This document shows positions 50,656 to 62,476 of a stretch of DNA of 64,000 nt, one piece after another. The translations under genes were made by a program, and so were the position numbers. Every line of letters starts with the position of its first letter. Positions within the stretch are counted from its first letter, which is position 1. Source of the DNA: Bugula neritina. Taxonomy: Eukaryota; Bryozoa; Gymnolaemata; Cheilostomatida; Bugulidae. The stretch lies in contig OZ037769.1 in the NCBI GenBank assembly GCA_964035545.1, positions 5,367,429 through 5,431,428 on the forward strand, given 5' to 3'. A model generated the notes under the pieces. It was given only the letters and a program-made list of their open reading frames with translations. It ran no database searches and had not been told where the DNA came from.

Positions 50656-52409
50656 CTTCGTAACCAACGTGTTGTCCATCTACAGACGACTTCTTCTTAC
50701 GGCAGCAGCAGCAGTAGATGATCAGTGGAACAACCACAAACACTGTAATTCCAAGGAGTATAAAGCCAATTATGGCTCCAGCCAGTCTCCCTGGACTAAA
50801 ATATACATCAACAAGTCAGGATTGTAGATATTAAGCAGTAAAAGATTTATAGTTGAGAAACTTTTATGTTACTAGAGAGTTGTGAATTGTTAGAATAGTA
50901 CTAGTTTAGCAAATGTTTATAGTATTGTGAGTTGTCTGTCCATAAATGACCTCTAACTCATGCAAACTTAACATTAATGTTTTTGCTAATCTCCTTTTAT
51001 ATGTCACTAATGAAAGGAAAGTCTAAAAACCAAACCTTTTCAACTTCTCCTAACCAGAAATATTGAGAGCATAAGCAGTGATACATGCAGAAAAGTGTTT
51101 TGAATTTAGCAGGTGAAACAATATTCAACTTTTTCAAACTTAATAATTTACTGGTGCTACTTAGTACTTTCAGAAGCAAACAAAGCAGTTAAAGGCACTT
51201 GCAAGTGATGCTTGATCTACTCACTCTTGCCAAAACGTGCAACATCTCTGAGTGTCAGAGGGACCACAACAATATACGTAATCAGGTTTGTCTGTTGGCC
51301 AATAAGGGCACACGAAATACGCCCCCTCCTTGGTAGTATTAGACAGATCCACCACACTACTGTTGGTCGTGTAGCAAATCGGTGGTTCTGTAATATCAAT
51401 TGAATGACAACACAAACCTTAGATATACTATATCTAAATAGATCATGTAGAATCTGTATTATTTACTCACTGTTACATTATGACATGTATGTATCAATTG
51501 TGTTGTTTACATCTTGCTTTGGTAGTTTCACATGCGTGACTGACATTAACTATTGAAAGTAAGTCACACCTTCTAGTTCACTATCCTTATACATAGTGAA
51601 ATTCAAGTAATTATTAAATGCACACTTATTCAAAAGAAATAAAATATTATGTTTCTATCGTTTTATATTTTACGACACGTTCTTTATAATTATTTTTGTC
51701 ATTTTTAAAAATTAAGAAAGTCATCAAATTTTTAATATGAGACAAGTTAGATAAGGTTTACCTGCTTTATAGTGAGATGTGCCGTAGAACCTAGCTCTAT
51801 ATCTTGTAACTCCGCCTACATAGAACCCGGCAGCTACGGCTGACCTGTACCCGGACCCTGAATACCCTCCTGACACCCTGGCAGCAGACGATCTGCTTGA
51901 ACTACCTCTACTACCTGCAGAACCACCTCTACCTCCAGATGACCCACCACCTCGCCTGGCAGTCACACCATCTACAAGAAAGTAACGAGCTTCAACACTG
52001 GCTGATGAATTGTTTTACACCAGAAAAGGCTGTCAATGTAATGCATGTATGCGCAGGTAAAGTGTGGGTTCCCCTCAGCAATATAAGAAAATAGCAAGCT
52101 ATATGCATGAGGAAATTTTATACCTGCAGTTTTTAGGACATTAGCTATAGAGCTTAGCTTGAAGGTAACAGGACAAGTATAACACACTGTTACAAGTCTT
52201 GTAAAAATTTGTCAAGCAAAGAAATTGAGAATTTTACATTGCTTTATATGATGCAGACATCAGCCAAATAGCCATTGTATCATCTGCAATACTTCAGTAA
52301 ATATTGACTTAACACTTCAAGAGAAATTTCCATAATTTAGAATAAAGCACTTACCATATGTTGAAGTCAACAACAATGTGACAGCTAAAGTTGTTAGTAA
52401 GAGCTTCAT
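50656..52409 (-). CDS. Shisa-like membrane protein B, 3' exon not found
   Basis: Four exons in phase: 52355-52409, 51762-51971, 51225-51387 and 50656-50795. Signal peptide KLLLTTLAVTLLLTSTY. Exon 2 is Gly/Ser/Arg-rich (RRGGGSSGGRGGSAGSRGSS). Exon 3 is a Shisa cysteine domain (ICYTTN, FVCPYWPTDKP, YCCGPSDTQRCCTFW). Exon 4 is a transmembrane helix (LAGAIIGFILLGITVFVVVP) with CCCCRKKK after it. The last exon ends in phase 1 at a GT, so a further exon with the tail must exist downstream. The order and phases (1,1,2,1) equal those of gene A, which shows a tandem duplication. Confidence 0.78.
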
Positions 52410-52731
52410 GTGTCTACACTAGTTGTTTCCTGTAGTAATATATAGGTCATCTTATAACACAAAATGTAACCTTTTTTAGACTGTTGCCTGCCAAAGCCAT
52501 CTCAGACTATGCAATGCAACAAGCCGCAGTGATCACCAGTATTTTAATTATATTTTTACAAATATTGAATATACCTACGTATTATAGTAGTTGTAACTTG
52601 TAATTGTATTACAACATAGATTATAAATCTAATGAGATATTATTGCATACACAACAACAGTGTGTCTATAACAATATTTCTATCTTGCATCATTGTATCA
52701 CAGACAGCATTGTATAATACAATATAACAGT

Positions 52732-52768
52732 ATACATGTACTATAGATATTATCTATAGTACATGTAT
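52732..52768. repeat. Perfect 17-bp inverted repeat with 3-nt loop
   Basis: The arm ATACATGTACTATAGAT (52732-52748) is exactly complementary to 52752-52768, with loop ATT. It sits about 330 bp upstream of Shisa-like gene B. Confidence 0.85.
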
Positions 52769-54295
52769 GCTTCTTAAAAGCATGTAATTATGAAAAGAAC
52801 TGAATGTAAAATTTAACCCAATAGAAAAACATATCTTTAGAAGAAGCAGTGTAATTATACAAGATGCTACTTGAAAGGTCTGCTTGTATAATTAGAGACT
52901 CATAAAATTTAGTCAACCTAATACAACATATTTTTTACAACATACTAAGAAAGTTAAACTATATTATAACAGAGCATGTTGTTAGAGATACCCTAAACAT
53001 CAAATGCTTAACAAATTATTCATTGCTTTCAATTTCAATCTATTTTTATTATAGGGTACACAATCTTCAACAATTTGATTTTCAAAAAGAGGTCAGAAAC
53101 TTTTAAATTTAATCTGCATTAGCTAAAGATTTGTTCTAGATTGTAAATATTATTGATTTGCATACTTCAAACTTTACATTGAAAATGTACTTATAGGTAG
53201 AAAAACTTTTACAAAAACTAACTTTTGAAATCATTTAATAATTTTAAAAAAGATACTAGCCTACCCTGACAGTAATCACCTACTAATCAATTATACAATT
53301 TGGTTGAAAATACACAATTAAGTCTGCATCAAAACTTTTAATTACTATGTAAAATGTGAAACTTCAAACAAGTGCACTGTATATGAATAATAAATCTACT
53401 CTCTACACTCTACAGTATAGGTATAATACACAATCAGCTTACGTGATAGCTGTTGTCATTTTAGTTCACAAATGTATGCTTTAAGTTTAAAAGCATAATA
53501 AATCATGAATTAATACAAACCTTCTAGTAATGTATAATCGAATTAAAGGAATATAGTTTTGTCACCTACATTGTTTTTATATACATTTGTATCAACAACA
53601 CGCATAAAATTTCACATATTATACTTACTGTATATACTTCAACTGTAGGAGTAGAATATAGACAACTAGTACATATGACAATGACTAACTACAGTCCAGC
53701 ATATATACTAAATACTTAAACAATGTACACAGTTGGTGATAAGATTGAAACTTATACAAACAGATATTTATTTGCTCTTACAAAACTAAGAGTATTATCT
53801 GAATTGACGTATTATAACATACCTTGCAATAGTGAAATCATAATCATATGACAATTATACAAGCCAGTGGTTCAATAAAGAGAAATAATTAGCTTATAGG
53901 AAAATTCCTGTTGATAAGTTATTTTTAGCATAATATATGATGGCCCAAGGATTACTTAATGGATTGTAGAGGACTCTAAATTTTGTTCCTCATTTCATAA
54001 TGTGAACTGTGGATGTGCTGTAACCATTTGCTGTATTTCTCAGCTTGGATAAAACAATTTATGTGTCATTTTTACCTGTGCCATTATTACCTGGGCCAGT
54101 TTTAACCGACACTATATTTATTATAATTATCACCTATTTATACTTGTATTTATTCATTTTGAGAATGGCAAAAGGCTCGGTATTCTATAAAAATAGTTCC
54201 GATAGAAAAGTTGCAAGTCTCACATCAACTTACTACTTTTGGTGTATCAACCTTGACCCTAAACCAAACCACACAGAAAATTAAATGAGTTAGAC

Positions 54296-54619
54296 CAGGG
54301 CTGCCCAACAGGCGGCCCCAAGGCCAGATGCGGCTCCCAGCCTGTGTCTATGTGGCCCTCAATGGCATAAACCTAAAATTGTTTTTCATAGTATATATAA
54401 ATTAAAGTAAAAACTACCTTTTTAGATGTCTTATTTATACACATGCTACAACACATGCAGCCTGCATTAACTATTGAGACTTGAAAAAATTTGGAATAAA
54501 ATAATTTGAAAAATACTGACGCTGTGGCCCCCACCTCAAGCTAAAGTTTAAAATGTGGCCTTCACCACCATAATATTCTCTTTCAGTGGCCCTTGCTCTG
54601 AAAAGCTTGGTCACCCCTG
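54296..54619. mobile_element. hAT-type MITE, 324 bp
   Basis: Starts CAGGGCTGCCCAAC and ends GCTTGGTCACCCCTG, imperfect inverted ends of hAT type. Flanking octamers AGTTAGAC (54288-54295) and AGTCAGGC (54620-54627) match at six of eight, both differences being transitions, as for an old 8-bp duplication. It has no ORF and is non-autonomous. Confidence 0.75.
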
Positions 54620-55640
54620 AGTCAGGCTAATTAAATTTCCCTGTTAGTGCACTTAATTATTTCAACAGCAGGCGTTAAAGTGGATGACTATCTGCCTGGT
54701 CAGAGATAATCCATCAAGTTGAGTTGCTGCATGATAATGGTTAATAGATGAAATTCAATCCAATATCACCGCAACTGCTAGCCATGTGTATGCAACTACA
54801 AAATGTATTATCTCAATGTACATTACATATAGTGTTCTCTTATTGTACATTTAGTGCCTACAATCAAGCATATTCTATATATTTAAAAATAAATCAATTT
54901 GTATGATCATTGACTGTTGTTTCTGAAGTTAGGTAAAAGTAATTCCAAGTTCTAAATAAGCCAACGGAAAAAAGATTTGAAACCTCTCTAGCCAGCCTTC
55001 TTAAACAAAGAATGTTGGAGAGAAACCAATTCTTCATGGGCTACCTTGTGTGCTTCATCTAGTATAATGATAAAAGTTCAGCAACAATCAATTGTATTTC
55101 TGACAGTGTCAGGAGGGACAACCTATAGCAATGAACAGCTCCAAACCCCTCCACACAAAACAGCCGTAAAATTGTGAAACCAACTAAAATAATGTACAGT
55201 ATAGTTATTAAGAAGTTGTTTGCTTGCAAACTTTAAAAAAATTTAATTGAGCTTCATTATTAGAATTATAAAGCGAATTATCATCTAAGGTTGAATAAAC
55301 TCTGTAGCTTTTTAGGCAGTATTTTAGTTTCAGTAGACAACAATTGACGGTGAAGACATCAATTTTATTAGCTAGCTTCAACAACTAAAAGCGACTCAAC
55401 AACAATAAAAGTGTAAGAGAAACCAGTTGTTATCAAGTTAAAGCTTATAATCAGCTTATTAAGCCATCTTCTCTAAACAGCTGATAAACTATCTCATTTG
55501 GTCTACTACCAAAGTCTATATATATTCAGTCCTTGAGAGCTAAATCTACTAAGCTTAGCCATATAGCAGTTCAAATAGAACTCATTAGTTATTTATTGTA
55601 ATACTATACCATTAAATTCTAAATATCGAGTAGCAAAATG

Positions 55641-58600
55641 TTACTGACTTTTAATTATTTTTATCATGCTTTCAGAAAGCACAGTTCTGTAGAGCCTTAT
55701 ATAGCAGTAAGTAACACCAAAGGATGTGTATACAGACATGAGTAAAAGAGGTAGGAAAGGCAGTCTCTCTGATAATCCGAGCAGGCGATGACCCATGCCG
55801 TAGTATAATATGACCACTACTAAGCCATACAAGTAACACATCTCGTACTTGGACAATAGGCAGTGTGCAGGGGCAGATGACTTCACTTCCCTGTAAATAT
55901 ACACATTAAATTTAAGGCATTAAAAAAACTCACGCAAGTTTATTGTCTCCATCCCTGATGAAAAAAGTTTTTGTTAAATCGGGCTAAGGACTTATTCATA
56001 TGTGACACATGAGCAATTATGATTGGATGCTCTTCCTAACATCACCAATGGCTTTTGACATTAAATAAGGCATCACACGGGGTAAAATTAACAAATTGCC
56101 CAACAAGATCTCCATATGTGAAACACAGAACTTGATATTTAGAGCGGAAAAAGGCTTTATTTACGTTTAACATTTTACACTTTAAATGGCTGGCTTCTAC
56201 CATTATTTTATATATTTTTATTCTAAAATTAAGCATGGCGTACTTTTTTCACGAGACTCATGACAAATTTTATATAATTTAGCAAAGTTGTTGAAAATGG
56301 TCGATTTTATCCTTAAAAATTATATCACATCATCATAGTCACACCACACACAACATACACGTCTTGGTCACATCATGGCCACATTACAATTATATCATAG
56401 TTGGACACACAATGATCACATTTGAGTCACATTTTGTAAATTATTTCAAAGCAATAAGTATTGTGCAGCTTACAATGTCTGAGTTACCAGATGTAGTGAC
56501 ATCCAAGAGTAGATGGAATAAGCAGCCAGCCCAAAGTACAGCACAGGTTGTTCTGTAATAAGAATAAGCAAAATACAAGTCTATTAGAGAAAGCCTTGGT
56601 TACAATATTCCAATACTATATCATTAATTATTACTATGGTGATTGAAAATCATAATACAATACTGGCAGGCCTACGTTTAAAACAATTTTATAAAAATAA
56701 ACACTTTAATTCCTAATTCATGACACAGGATATTGAACTGTTTAGTCTGCTTAGCTGTTTATTCATGAGCTAGTCCAGGGAGTTATCATTTCTCTACTAC
56801 AGCCAGTCACAAGTTAAATTGACAAGGAAACAAGTTCAACTCATTTTTTGTATTGGAAAATTAACTTGGTCATACAGCCCAAAAAAACCAATTCCTCGTT
56901 TAACTTTAACCATCACACATGCATTAATGTTATCATAAAAAGAAATTAGGTAGAGCACGTAGAGGTTTAACATAATATTCTGATTTAATTTTGTTTTCTG
57001 CGCCAATTCAATAAACTCACCAAAAATATGAAAGGATACCCTAAACATTAAATGGAACTATGCTTAACAAATTATTCACTGTTTTCGATTTCAATTTAAT
57101 TTTATTAGAGTATACAATTACACTATTTGATTTTTAAAAAGTGGTCAGCAACGTTTAAATTATGTTGCAAGTAATCTAGCCTTAACCAGTAACACCTATT
57201 CAACTAATAACTACCCACAAATTGCCATAAGATCCTACATAAAGAACTTACCAAACTGCGTAAATATTAAGGGGAGCAGTGAGCAGTGCCCCGTAATAGA
57301 TAGAAAAAGAAAGTGCCGAGTGTACTGTGGATTGTCTACAGCAAGCAGAGCTAGAGGTATGATGACCAGTAGAATTGCCTTTTCATGCACATGCCAGCCA
57401 AACATGAAGGAGGTAAATCCACACAGTATGAGTGACTTGAGAAAGCTCTTCGGACCAATGGGGTTGTTCCACAAGTGTATTACGGACGGCTGAAAGCAGA
57501 TGAACATTATACAGCCTGCCATATTGAAGTCATATTACAACGTGACTGACAGTTCAAAGGATCAAAATGACTTCTTTTACAATAAAAATAATTCACTGAA
57601 CTTTAATGAGCTGCCGGGTAAGTATTTGGATATCGGATGGAAGATAATTATTTTCTCCAAGAAATCTGCATTAAATTGGATTGGAGTTCCATGAAGCAAG
57701 AGAAAACTAATTAATTGGCAAAATAATTACATGAAAAAACACACCAAATCAACTGTGTGTGTAGATTCGTGTGTAGATGTGTGTGTAGATGTGTATGTAA
57801 ATGTGTGTGTAGATGTGTGTGTAGATGCGTGTGTAGATGCGTGTGTAGATGTGTATGTAGATGTGTGTGTAGATGCGTGTGTAGATGCATGTGTGGGCAT
57901 ATTATGCATGTGATTCATGATTTAAACAAAAGTTGAAAGATACCATTTGGAAAAATTAAGCAAACAGAAGTATGCTCTTATGGATGCAAGGTCAACAAAG
58001 TCAACAGTAAAATAATATTTCACTCTATTGAATTAAAACACAAAAGTAAAAACTAACCAGTATAAAGAGAGCTGTTAATATAAAAGTAGCCAAAGGTTTA
58101 ACAGAAGGTAGAACAGCATGATTGAACTCCTGCACTAGGCCCCCTGTCATAGCAGCCGATTCGTTTGATAGTGGAACAAGGTCTAATTTTCTACCTACAA
58201 CATATTTTCCGGTGTTTAGTGCTAGTACTACACCAACTAATACCTGTAAATAGTCGCAAACCAAAAAATTAGATGAAATAACTTCTAAAATTAACATTCC
58301 AGCAATCTTTTAGGAAGCAGGACGTGGTCTAGGGGTTGGAGCACTAACTTAGTAAACCTGAAGTCATGGGTTCAAACCCCAGTAAAGGTCATTGGTGATG
58401 CTAGGAAGAACATCCACTCATAATTTCTCCTCTGCCCCATCTGAATAAGTCCTTAGCCTAATTTAACAAAAACCTTTTCCATCAGGCGTGGTGACTATAA
58501 ACTCGCACAAGTTGTCCAGGCAACTTTGTTAATAACACAACACCAACAAAATATAATGTGTAAATACAGGAATAGATTGGCCAGCTTACCTGTAATATAA

Positions 58601-61600
58601 AGTGCCTTATCAGCCATGTTATAGAGAGCCCAGAAGTTAGGGGCCCAGTAGGCGTGGCATAGACCTCTCTTAAATGGGAACAGTCTAGATATGACTTGAG
58701 CCAACTGACCCTGGTTTGTTAATATAACATCTTTCAGACAATTGAAGTGGATGACAAAGAGAAAATGTGAACAGCTAGTATTGTGAGAAACTCTAAGGCT
58801 AAAATTGTAAACTAAAGTAAATCGAGAGCTAAGAAGGCGGACAGACGTAGAGATTTCAACTAAATGTTCTCTCAATCATATTGATGATGACTCAGTTATT
58901 GACTCATCACAGCAGAGATGAGTCATACTGATTATAAGCCATACTGAGAGTGACTCAGTGACTCTAGTAGTTCACTTAGTCATTGCAATGACTCTACCAT
59001 TAAACGAGTATGTAGAATTTTATGATTTGATTACTACAACCTTCCGTTAAAAGAGAACTTAAGACAAATAGCTATGGTAGTAAAAACAAAAGATTTCATC
59101 GTAAACATGTAAAATGAATGCATATATAAACATATGATGCAACATAAAGTACAACATAATATGAATACATAACAAACCAGGTATATAAACGGACCAAATG
59201 ACATTCCAAACACACATACGACTATGACAGCAAGCACCAAGAACTTGTATACGGAGAAAGTCTTCCAGAGTACACTCCCATCTACAACAATATGCGGGAA
59301 TATCACTGTTTAGCTTTTCATACTTTAGATAACTCCAATACAACACAGCACGCCTTATCCAGGCTGAAATTGTCTTACAACAGTATGGCATATAACATGA
59401 TTGCATATTTATTAAGCAAGCTTTCATGGAAGTACATTTTCTCATCATAATCCAACTGTCAAATTACACAGAATAAATAATAAATTTAAAATGCACAAAA
59501 GTTACATTTTAATTAGGTTGCCCAAAATAAGTCTTTTAATAGGAGCTTACAAAGAGCTTTGCAAAATTACTTAAAATTCTACGGCAAAATCTTATACGGC
59601 CACTAGATTGATTATTTTTCATTGCATGTGCAGTTGTCCCCTTTCCATAAATATGAGTAAGAGGAGACAACTCTTACAGTGTGACTACGCTTTCACTGTG
59701 CTTTAAGAATATTATCAAATATTAATACATAAAAACAAATTAGATCAAAAGTCTCTCATAAATAATATATATTTATATAGAAGCAGCAACAAATACACAT
59801 GAACATTATTATACAATGAGCCATATAGCCTAATTATATAAGATTACATTATAACATGTAGGTCAGTTCTAAGTTTCTGTATTATAACGTATTGTAACTT
59901 ACCTTTAGTAGAGCTTTTAAAGCAGTACACTCTCAGAAGGTATATGCCATAGGCAGGGGCAATGTACAAGAATATGTGCTTAAAATTGAGTAAAGTGGCA
60001 AAGTGTAGTGCAGATGTTACATAGTGTCTCTAAAACAAACAACACCAGTTGTACATTCTAGTAAATAGTGGATAAGCTTTAAATATAACTTCTACTTAAG
60101 GAAACTATGTGCATTTATTGTAATATGCTAATAATTACACAAACACAATACATTATATCAGTAAAACCTCTATAACTACTAATATTAGACATTATGTAAA
60201 AGCTATACTATATCTATCTAATTATTCATACAGTGAAAATTAAAAGTAAAAATCAGTTTGGTTGCTTAAATGCAGCTCAAAAGTAAAGTGGTACATAGTT
60301 AATATGACATAAAATAGAATATTAAATTGTCTTACTTGGTACATTGACAATATGGAATAGAGGAGGATTCCAAATAGAAACCCGTTATACTGAAAGTGAA
60401 TATCTGGAATACAGAAGTTAAAGAAATTGTCATTTCACCAGAATTACTACTTTTATCACTCATAACAGGAAATGGTCATAACAATCAATAAAACAACCCA
60501 ACGTCTTACAGTTTGCCACCTCCACTAACTAAGGAGTTAAATTTCTCAGTTTGAAAACTTTAATGCTCAAACTGAATGTAAAGAAACGTCTATTTTCAAA
60601 ACTTTGCTTACTCAAATTCTTATGCTAAGTCACATGTGAATCTATTTCATTTCAGCGCTAATCTCAAACAGACACAATGTAAACTGAAACATATTAATAC
60701 TAGTAGGGCAGACAAATGTTTAATAAATAACTACAAAACCTCTGATTTATTGACAACTGCTAGCTAAAAGTTACTGCTGTATAGTACTAGAAATATGATT
60801 ACTAAAATCTGATTTACTATAGAGCTGAGAGTAAAATCTAATATAATATATACTATAAAATACAATTTTATACACACTATATAATAATATATAGTATATA
60901 CTAATAACTATAATATAATATATACCATATATAATGTGTAGAAACAATTTAAGAAGTAAAAGTTGGTAAAGCATTAAAGTAACTACGAAGGAAATATTGA
61001 GTTCTATTATAATGAACTAATAAATTAATAATAAGATAATGTTTTGTTCTCAAAATATAAATTTATGAAGCAGTTGAGTAATTTATGAAACTTAAGGTTT
61101 AACATGCAATTTTGGTTACGAATGCAACACATATCCCAATGTTTGAGAGGCAAGACATTTGAATGAAGAGAGTCTAAGTTAAGAAAAGGATACGATCTAT
61201 TATGAAAAGTCCAAAATTAGCCATTAGTAGAACCCCAACAATGACTTTTGGGTCAGAGATGAGTGGATGAGATGCCCCTGTTACTTTCTTTCCTGGCACG
61301 CAGGTCGTACAGAAACTAGTCCATGTTAAACAACAAAAATGCTATTAAAATGCACCATCACAGAATAATATAAGAAAGAAAATACAGTGCTCCCTCTACA
61401 CCTCACTACACTAAGCCACGGTTTCAAAAACCTCAATTCCTGACATAGTAGAATACTATATTTAACCCACAGGTCTGGCAAATTCAGCCATTTGGCCCTA
61501 TAGCACATACATAATCCCTATGATCTATAGAATTTCGTGAGAAATGGAATCGTGACATACAAAGAGACCACTGTATGTGTATAGTTCAGCTTAGCCATGC

Positions 61601-62476
61601 AGTACACAATTGATTTATTAGAAATAGCAAAACTTTAAAACAGAATATATTGAAACATTGTTTTTATAACATGAGGGTGTAAGTGAAACACTTACCTGTA
61701 AGCAGCTTTCAGGTAAAGGAGGTCCGCTGCCGCAACAGTTAGTCTGTGGAACAGGATGCTGCTGTAGCTGACGTAGTTGAGATTACTAACTTTGAGCATG
61801 GCAGAGTCAAACAATGGAGCAAACTGGGATAGTGTGAACTCAAACCATGCAAACAAAGGAGGGTAGTCTAAGGTCCATTCAGATGTGTTCTAAAAATTAC
61901 AAGCAGTAGGCACGCAGGCTAACATATTCACATACTTCCTACAGTTTCTCAACAAGAAGTACACACCTTGTTAAAATAATATACTATTACAACATTATGC
62001 AGCTTGTATTGTATGAAAAAAATTATTAATTATAATCATGAAGCTACTATAAGTTTGTACAAATGTATTCTTTTCTCCTAAACACCAGGCAACAAGTGAG
62101 GAGCTAAATAGACTCTATTATATGCAGACATAAACACACCTCTGTATACCACTTATCCATTGGAAGAGAGTGGGTTATAGCCAGCCAGTTTCTGTGTACC
62201 TCATAATCTGTAGATCTACTACAAAATCCATGCATTACCGATGAAAAGCATGCATTATGAGTCTTAAAAGTTTTAAGTGGAATAGGAAAAAACCTGTGAA
62301 AATCCAGAAATTACATTTTGATTAAAATAATAATTTTGACTGAAAGCTGACTACAGATTAGCCTGATGAATTGACTTCTAGTTAGTTAACACTTACTACA
62401 TGTTCACCATCAGTAGCTTAGTAAAACTCAGACAAGTGGCTACGCACACCAACAGCACATTTTCCTGCTTTGTCAT
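55641..62476 (-). CDS. ALG8: ALG8 dolichyl-P-Glc alpha-1,3-glucosyltransferase
   Basis: Twelve exons join to about 538 aa: 62397-62476, 62140-62218, 61696-61889, 61194-61315, 60336-60403, 59903-60029, 59178-59281, 58590-58710, 58058-58236, 57252-57489, 56488-56552 and 55641-55880. Family motifs are [31 protein letters not shown] (the acidic, catalytic-type loop), [42 protein letters not shown] and [12 protein letters not shown]. The HVHEKAIL form with the [12 protein letters not shown] segment identifies ALG8 rather than ALG6. This multi-span ER enzyme adds the second glucose to the lipid-linked oligosaccharide for N-glycosylation. Acceptors of exons 9 and 12 were chosen to fit phase and are less certain. 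No lesion is seen. Confidence 0.93.
55927..56058 (-). mobile_element. SINE copy, head missing
   Basis: Reverse copy of core and tail (CTCACGCAAGTTTATTGTCT to CATCACCAATGGC) in an ALG8 intron. Confidence 0.7.
57753..57895. repeat. 12-bp tandem array, GTGTGTAGATGT type
   Basis: About eleven variant units. It is open in both directions, which explains the Thr/Ser/His and Val/Asp/Cys ORFs on the two strands. It lies in an ALG8 intron. Confidence 0.9.
58318..58508 (+). mobile_element. tRNA-derived SINE, near full length
   Basis: It has the head CGTGGTCTAGGGGTTGGAGC, box B GGGTTCAAACCCC, core CATAATTTCTCCTCTGCCCC and tail GGTGACTATAAACTCGCAC. It is the most complete copy here and lies in an ALG8 intron. 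Confidence 0.8.

Larger units (their letters stand above)
52410..55640. other. Intergenic between Shisa-like B and ALG8
   Basis: AT-rich, no exon recognised. It holds a perfect hairpin at 52732-52768 and the hAT-like MITE at 54296-54619. Confidence 0.5.

Noticed and set aside
51212-51403. Plus- and minus-frame ORFs over Shisa-like B exon 3
   Set aside because: Shadows of the cysteine exon; the correct frame has the CC-x(n)-CC pattern and flanking splice sites.
57727-57918. Thr/Ser/His-rich ORF (minus) and Val/Asp/Cys-rich ORF (plus)
   Set aside because: Both are translations of a 12-bp tandem array inside an ALG8 intron.
59059-59448. Minus-strand ORF overlapping ALG8 exon 7 in another frame
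   Set aside because: The frame with [14 protein letters not shown] joins neighbouring exons; the other does not.
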